Assembly: GCF_003002895.1 (NCBI RefSeq)
Contig: NZ_PVTI01000014.1
Location: forward strand, 27,128-91,127
Source: Knoellia remsis
GTDB lineage: Bacteria; Actinomycetota; Actinomycetes; Actinomycetales; Dermatophilaceae
Length of the DNA stretch: 64,000 bases
Direction: 5' to 3'
Shown: positions 60,166-64,000 of the stretch, in pieces
How positions within the stretch are numbered: position 1 is the first letter of the stretch
How the letters are laid out: every line of letters begins with the position of its first letter
Translations under genes and position numbers: made by a program
The notes under the pieces: generated by a model
What the model was told of the DNA's origin: nothing
What the model saw: the letters and a program-made list of their open reading frames with translations, nothing else
Databases searched by the model: none

Positions 60166-61526
60166 GCCCACTCCACGCCGAGTGCGGCGGCGGCCTCGAC
60201 GCCGGAGCGGCAGCCGTCCTCGTGGAACCCCCAGCCCCAGTGCGCACCCGCGAAAGCCGTTCTGGCAGTGGTGATCTCGTCCCGTCGGTGCTGGGCCCGG
60301 ACGGCGGCGAGGTCGTGGATCGGGTGGCTGTAGTCCATGACCGCGACGACCGTCGAGGGGTCGATGAGCGCGGTCGCGTTGAGGGTGACGTAGAGCGGGT
60401 CGTCCGCCGGAAGGCCCATGAGTCGCGTCATGTCGTAGGTGACGACGGGACCGGTGGCCCCGTCGGTCGCGGTCGAGCTCGGGCGGGCGACGCGGTAGTT
60501 CCACGATGCCCGGGCCCACCGTGCCCGGGGCAGGAGCGAGGGGTCGCGGTGCAGGACGGTCTCGTTGCGGGAGTAGCGGAACGCGCCGAGCACCTCCTTC
60601 TCGGCAGGCGTCGCGTCGGCGAGGAGACGGAGTGCGTCGTCGCCATGGGTCGCGACGACGACGTGGTCGAACCGCTCGACGACGCCACTGCCGCCGCCAC
60701 CACCGTCGGCCACGTGGACGTCGACACCGTCGTCGTCGCGCGCGATGCCGGTCACTGCGATCCCGCGCCTGACCTCGCTCCCCCGGGACTCGAGCCCGGC
60801 CGCGACCGCCTCGACATAGGTCGCGGACCCGCCGACGACGGTGCGCCACTGCGGTGAACCGGTGACGCTGAGCATCCCGTGGTGGTCGAGGAACTGGAAG
60901 AGGTAGCGGGCCGGGTAGTCCAGGGCGTCGCCACGTCCGCTGGACCACACGCACGAGACGAGCGGGACGGCGTACAGCTCGACGAACGACGCCGGGAAGC
61001 CGCGCGCGGCGATGAAGTCGCCGTAGGTCGTGGTGACCTCGTCGCCGGTCGAGGCGAGGAACCCGGTGGCCTCCTCGTGGAAGCGCCGCACCGAGCGCAG
61101 CATCGTGAGGTAGTCGCGGGACAGCAGCTGGCGCGGCCGGGCGAGGAACCCGGACACCCCGCGACCGCCGGCGAACTCGACGCCGCTGACGGGGTCGCTG
61201 ATCGACATGGACATCTCGGTGTCGCGGACCACGACGCCGAGCTCGTCGAAGAGCCGGGTGAGGTGCGGGTAGGTGCGGTCGTTGTGGACGATGAAGCCGC
61301 TGTCGACGCGCGTCTCGGCGGCGCCGGCGGAGGCGCGCGCTGAGACCGTGTGGGTGTGCGCGTGCCCGCCGAGCCGGTCGTCGGCTTCGAAGAGGGTCAC
61401 GTGGTGTTGCTGCGAGAGCACGTGCGCCGCCGTCAGCCCGCTCACTCCAGAGCCCACGACAGCCGTGCGGGGCCGGGGCCGGGGTGCCGCCGGAAGGGCA
61501 GCCTCGCTCGCAGTCATGTCCGCCAT
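60162..61526 (-). CDS. NAD(P)/FAD-dependent amine-oxidase-like oxidoreductase
   Basis: About 454 residues. The FAD-binding Rossmann motif VVGSGVSGLTAAHVLSQQHHVTLFEADDRLGGHAHTH and the C-terminal YSHPIHDLAAV region match the amine-oxidase-like enzymes of CFA/DUF1365 operons. It is the first gene of the minus-strand operon; ATGs at 61526 and 61517 are both possible starts. The proposed role is oxidation or desaturation of the lipid acyl chain before or after methylation, inferred from the gene set. Confidence 0.87.
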   Translation of the reverse strand: MADMTASEAALPAAPRPRPRTAVVGSGVSGLTAAHVLSQQHHVTLFEADDRLGGHAHTHTVSARASAGAAETRVDSGFIVHNDRTYPHLTRLFDELGVVVRDTEMSMSISDPVSGVEFAGGRGVSGFLARPRQLLSRDYLTMLRSVRRFHEEATGFLASTGDEVTTTYGDFIAARGFPASFVELYAVPLVSCVWSSGRGDALDYPARYLFQFLDHHGMLSVTGSPQWRTVVGGSATYVEAVAAGLESRGSEVRRGIAVTGIARDDDGVDVHVADGGGGGSGVVERFDHVVVATHGDDALRLLADATPAEKEVLGAFRYSRNETVLHRDPSLLPRARWARASWNYRVARPSSTATDGATGPVVTYDMTRLMGLPADDPLYVTLNATALIDPSTVVAVMDYSHPIHDLAAVRAQHRRDEITTARTAFAGAHWGWGFHEDGCRSGVEAAAALGVEWA

Positions 61527-61544
61527 TCGTCGCAGGGGCCGGGC

Positions 61545-61591
61545 CGGATGGGTTTGGATGGCTCCATCGTGGCCGCTCGAGAACCCATCCG
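61545..61591. promoter_or_regulatory. Inverted repeat in the divergent promoter of the lipid operons
   Basis: CGGATGGGTT (61545-61554) and AACCCATCCG (61582-61591) are perfect 10-bp arms around 27 nt that also contain ATGG-CT-CCAT. They lie between the divergent operons, so one regulator could control both. No regulator gene is nearby. Confidence 0.45.
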
Positions 61592-61609
61592 CGCGTCGAA
61601 GGGCACCGA

Positions 61610-62944
61610 ATGTCAGATGTGAGCACCCACCCCGGATCGACACCCGTGCCCGCGGGTACCACCGTGCCCGCCAGCATCGCCCCGCGCCTCGAGGCCGCCC
61701 TCGCGCCCGTGCTGCGCGGACCGTTCCCGGTGGGTCTGCGGGCCTGGGACGGCTCCCGCACGGGACCGGCGGAGGGGCCGGTCCTCGTGCTGCGTTCGCC
61801 ACGGGCGCTGCAGCGGCTGCTGTGGTCGCCGGGCGAGCTCGGGGCCGCGCAGGCCTACGTCACGGGAGAGCTCGACATCGACGGCGACGTCGGGGAGGCC
61901 CTGGACGCCACGCGCGCGGCGCTGCTCGAGCGCGGTGTGAGCGGCCTCGACCCGCGCGCTCTCGCGCGGACGGCCCCCGGGCTGCTTTCGCTCGCGCGGG
62001 AGGTGGGTGCGCTGGGGCGTCCGCTTCCCCCGCCAGCGAGTCAGGCGCGGGTGCGCGGGCGACTGCACTCACTCGGGCGGGACCGCGACGCGATCAGCCA
62101 CCACTACGACCTGTCGAACGCGTTCTACGAGCTGCTGCTCGACCCGCACCTGGCCTACTCGTCGGCGTGGTTCGCGGCCGACCCGGCGACGTCCGGGCAG
62201 TCGCTCGAGTCGGCGCAGGCCGCCAAGCTCGACCTCGTCTGCCGCAAGGTGGGGCTGCGCGAGGGGGCGCGGTTCCTCGACGTCGGGTGTGGCTGGGGCT
62301 CGTTGTCGCTGTATGCCGCGGAGCACTTCGGCGCGCAGGTCACCGGGGTGACGATCGCCGCCGAGCAGAAGGCCTTCATCGACGCCCGGATCCACGAGCG
62401 CGGGCTCGAGGACCGGGTGACGATCCGGCTGCAGGACTACCGCGACGTGCCCTCGGCCGGTGACGGGCCGTACGACGCGGTGGCGTCGATCGAGATGGGT
62501 GAGCATGTCGGGGAAGGCAACTACCCGGCATACGTCGCGGTGCTGCGCGAGTGCGTCAAGCCCGGCGGCTACGTGCTCGTGCAGCAGATGTCACGCCGCG
62601 GGCGGCACCCCGGTGGTGGGCCGTTCATCGAGTCGTTCATCGCCCCGGACATGCATATGCGGCCCGTCGGCGAGACGGTCGAGCTGCTCGAGTCGGGCGG
62701 TCTCGAGGTGCGGGACGTGCACGCGATGCGGGAGCACTACGTGTGGACCGTCGACGCGTGGCTCGACACGTTCGAGAAGAACTGGGCGTCGGTCGTCGAC
62801 CTCGTGGGCGAGGAGGTCGCGCGCGTGTGGCGGCTCTATCTCGTCGGAGGGCGCCAGGCGTTCCGTGATGGACGCATGGGGGTGGACCAGATGCTGGCGC
62901 GCCGTCCCGGCGGGGCACCGGTCGCCCGTGAGGCGGTGCGGTGA
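61610..62944 (+). CDS. Cyclopropane-fatty-acid-synthase-like methyltransferase (copy 2)
   Basis: About 444 residues. CFA motifs: HYDLSNAFYELLLDPHLAYSSAWF, the SAM motif FLDVGCGWGSLSLYAAEHFG, and SIEMGEHVGEGNYPAYVAVL. The canonical Cys in GCGWG, the VQQMSRRGRHPGGGPF segment and low similarity to copy 1 suggest a different substrate or reaction; the N-terminal domain (VLVLRSPRALQRLLWSPGELGAAQAYVTGELDIDG) is as in the UfaM/CfaB-type enzymes. The ATG at 61610 follows GAAGGGCACC. It is coupled to the DUF1295 gene. Confidence 0.88.
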   Translation: MSDVSTHPGSTPVPAGTTVPASIAPRLEAALAPVLRGPFPVGLRAWDGSRTGPAEGPVLVLRSPRALQRLLWSPGELGAAQAYVTGELDIDGDVGEALDATRAALLERGVSGLDPRALARTAPGLLSLAREVGALGRPLPPPASQARVRGRLHSLGRDRDAISHHYDLSNAFYELLLDPHLAYSSAWFAADPATSGQSLESAQAAKLDLVCRKVGLREGARFLDVGCGWGSLSLYAAEHFGAQVTGVTIAAEQKAFIDARIHERGLEDRVTIRLQDYRDVPSAGDGPYDAVASIEMGEHVGEGNYPAYVAVLRECVKPGGYVLVQQMSRRGRHPGGGPFIESFIAPDMHMRPVGETVELLESGGLEVRDVHAMREHYVWTVDAWLDTFEKNWASVVDLVGEEVARVWRLYLVGGRQAFRDGRMGVDQMLARRPGGAPVAREAVR

Positions 62945-63693
62945 TGGGGCGGTTCGTCCTCGTCGCGCTGCTCTCTCTGCTCGCGGCCGGTGGTGTCATG
63001 GCGGTGACGGCGCTCGTGGCGCGGCGGGTGGGGCGCGTGAGCGTCGTCGACGTGGCGTGGGGGCTGGCGTTCGTCGCGATCGCGTGGGTGTGCACCCTCG
63101 TCGGGCCCGGGCCGCGGCCGCTGTTGCTCGCGGTGCTCGTGACCGTGTGGGGTGGGCGGTTGGCGTGGCACATCGCGCGCCGGGCACACGGTGGCGGCGA
63201 GGACCCGCGCTACGAGAAGCTGCTGTCGGCAGCGCCGCCGGAGAAGCGTTTTGGGTATGCCGTCCGCAAGGTCTTCGTCGTCCAGGGACTCGCGGCGTGG
63301 TTCGTGTCGCTGCCGCTGCAGGTGGCCGCCGCGTCGACGGGGCGGGACGAGGGGCTCGGGTGGGTGGCCTGGCTGGGCGTGCTCGTGTTCGTCGTCGGGC
63401 TGGTCTTCGAGGCGGTCGGGGACGCGCAGCTGCGGGCGTTCAAGGCCGACCCCGCGAACCGCGGGAAGGTCATGGACCGGGGACTGTGGGGATGGACCCG
63501 GCACCCGAACTACTTCGGGGACGCGGCCGTCTGGTGGGGGCTGTGGATCATCTGCGCCGAGGTCTGGCCGGGGGTGCTGACGGTGCTGTCACCGGTCGTC
63601 ATGACGTACTTCCTCGCCTTCGCCACCGGCGCGCGCCTGCTCGAGTCCGAGATGGCCAAGCGCCCCGGCTACCGCGAGTACATGGAGAGTTGA
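62941..63693 (+). CDS. DUF1295 membrane protein (steroid 5-alpha-reductase-like)
   Basis: About 250 residues with about six membrane segments. The C-terminal motif KVMDRGLWGWTRHPNYFGDAAVWWGL is the hallmark of DUF1295/isoprenylcysteine-methyltransferase-like proteins that bind a nicotinamide or SAM cofactor at the membrane. The GTG at 62941 overlaps the stop of the CFA gene, and an ATG at 62944 is the alternative. A reductive or methylating step on the lipid product is inferred from the operon. The IS256 element begins just after its stop. Confidence 0.86.
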   Translation: MMGRFVLVALLSLLAAGGVMAVTALVARRVGRVSVVDVAWGLAFVAIAWVCTLVGPGPRPLLLAVLVTVWGGRLAWHIARRAHGGGEDPRYEKLLSAAPPEKRFGYAVRKVFVVQGLAAWFVSLPLQVAAASTGRDEGLGWVAWLGVLVFVVGLVFEAVGDAQLRAFKADPANRGKVMDRGLWGWTRHPNYFGDAAVWWGLWIICAEVWPGVLTVLSPVVMTYFLAFATGARLLESEMAKRPGYREYMES

Positions 63694-63700
63694 GTCCATA

Positions 63701-64000
63701 GGGTTGGTGTACGACGACACCGGTGAGCGTGTCCCTACGCACGTAGGTGCGGTCACCGCGTGATCCTTCGAGTGAACCTCTCACAGCACTCTCGAATGGA
63801 GCATCGCGATGACCGCGAACACCAGTATCGACCCTGCCGTCTTCCTGCACGACCAGCTCGCCCAGGCCAGCCCGGACCTGATGCGCGATCTGCTGACCAC
63901 GTTCATCAACGCGCTGCTGTCGGCGCAGGCCGATAGCGTGTGCGGTGCCGAGTACGGCACCCGTAGCCCGGACCGCACCAATAGCCGCAACGGGTACCGG
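63701..64000 (+). mobile_element. Left end of an IS256-family insertion sequence
   Basis: Non-coding sequence starting near GGGTTGGTGTACGACGACAC leads into a transposase start. The left boundary is inferred from the end of the DUF1295 gene at 63693 and the change in sequence character; the terminal inverted repeat cannot be confirmed because the right end lies outside the window. Confidence 0.55.
63809..64000 (+). CDS. IS256-family (mutator-type) transposase, 3' end outside window
   Basis: The first 64 residues are visible. The frame DPAVFLHDQLAQASPDLMRD, LLTTFINALLSAQADSVCGAEYG and RTNSRNGYR follows the N-terminus of IS256-type transposases (the last part is the conserved RxNxRNGYR). The DDE catalytic residues lie beyond the window. 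The element sits 15-115 nt past the end of the DUF1295 gene and does not break a gene on this side. Confidence 0.85.
   Translation, partial: MTANTSIDPAVFLHDQLAQASPDLMRDLLTTFINALLSAQADSVCGAEYGTRSPDRTNSRNGYR

Noticed and set aside
941..63262. CGGCATAC octamer as a KOPS-like polar motif
   Set aside because: The two orientations are about equal in number over the window, so there is no strand polarity; Chi-type polarity is also unsupported.

Overview
The window is 64 kb of high-GC DNA from an actinobacterium, most likely in the order Micrococcales (Intrasporangiaceae, Dermacoccaceae or Dermatophilaceae type). The evidence is the mycothiol genes (mshA, mshD and a mycothiol-dependent formaldehyde dehydrogenase), CarD, a GlnR-type regulator, SenX3-RegX3, an HbhA-like protein, many GTG starts, many -10 hexamers placed 6-7 nt before start codons (leaderless mRNAs), and a FemX plus D-aspartate-ligase pair expected in species with a D-amino-acid interpeptide bridge. 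The genus cannot be fixed from the sequence alone. It looks like ordinary chromosome, with one insertion sequence entering at the right edge.

Layout. 0-13.5 kb: the end of a sugar ABC ATPase, a DUF4032 kinase-like protein, an amidohydrolase, two RDD membrane proteins, a frameshifted CD225/dispanin gene coupled to a DUF2752 gene, rlmB-cysS, a mycothiol formaldehyde-detoxification pair, and the carD-ispD-SDR-ispF operon. 13.4-19.2 kb: senX3-regX3 divergent from phoU, gpmA, and a YbjN gene coupled to mshA. 19-28.6 kb: dehydrogenase, isomerase, methyltransferase, DUF2516, dtd, asparaginase, an HbhA-like protein with its XRE regulator, DUF4395, a BKACE enzyme and ygfZ. 28.6-34.2 kb: fur, an LCP protein, a nitrobindin-like protein, DsrE, MoaD-like, glnR and mshD; the gene order resembles the mycobacterial Rv0811c-Rv0819 region as I recall it. 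34-42 kb: cell-wall genes (murJ, FemX, D-Asp ligase, Asp/Glu racemase) with a TetR pair and a FitAB/VapBC-type toxin-antitoxin module between them. 42-51.5 kb: phosphate genes (ppk1, a Nudix-phosphatase fusion, pstSCAB, pit plus its DUF47 partner). 52-57 kb: enoyl-CoA hydratase, small enzymes, membrane proteins and tRNA-Lys. 57-63.7 kb: a lipid-modification cluster with two cyclopropane-synthase-like methyltransferases, DUF1365, an FAD oxidoreductase and DUF1295. The right edge holds the start of an IS256-family transposase.

The genes form a few working sets. Phosphate sensing, uptake and storage are spread over three loci that all carry GTTCACC-type PHO boxes. Mycothiol synthesis and use is split over three loci. 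Peptidoglycan bridge synthesis joins a racemase, a ligase, a Fem transferase and the lipid II flippase. Translational coupling by 4-nt overlaps (ATGA, GTGA and apparently CTGA) is pervasive.

The least explained signals are not genes. One is the octamer CGGCATAC (or GTATGCCG), counted by eye about 68 times, far above expectation, including a regular four-copy array upstream of fur. The other is a set of short palindromic repeats with CAATTGG or CATATGG centres, mostly placed between convergent gene ends. By-eye counts and coordinates should be confirmed computationally.
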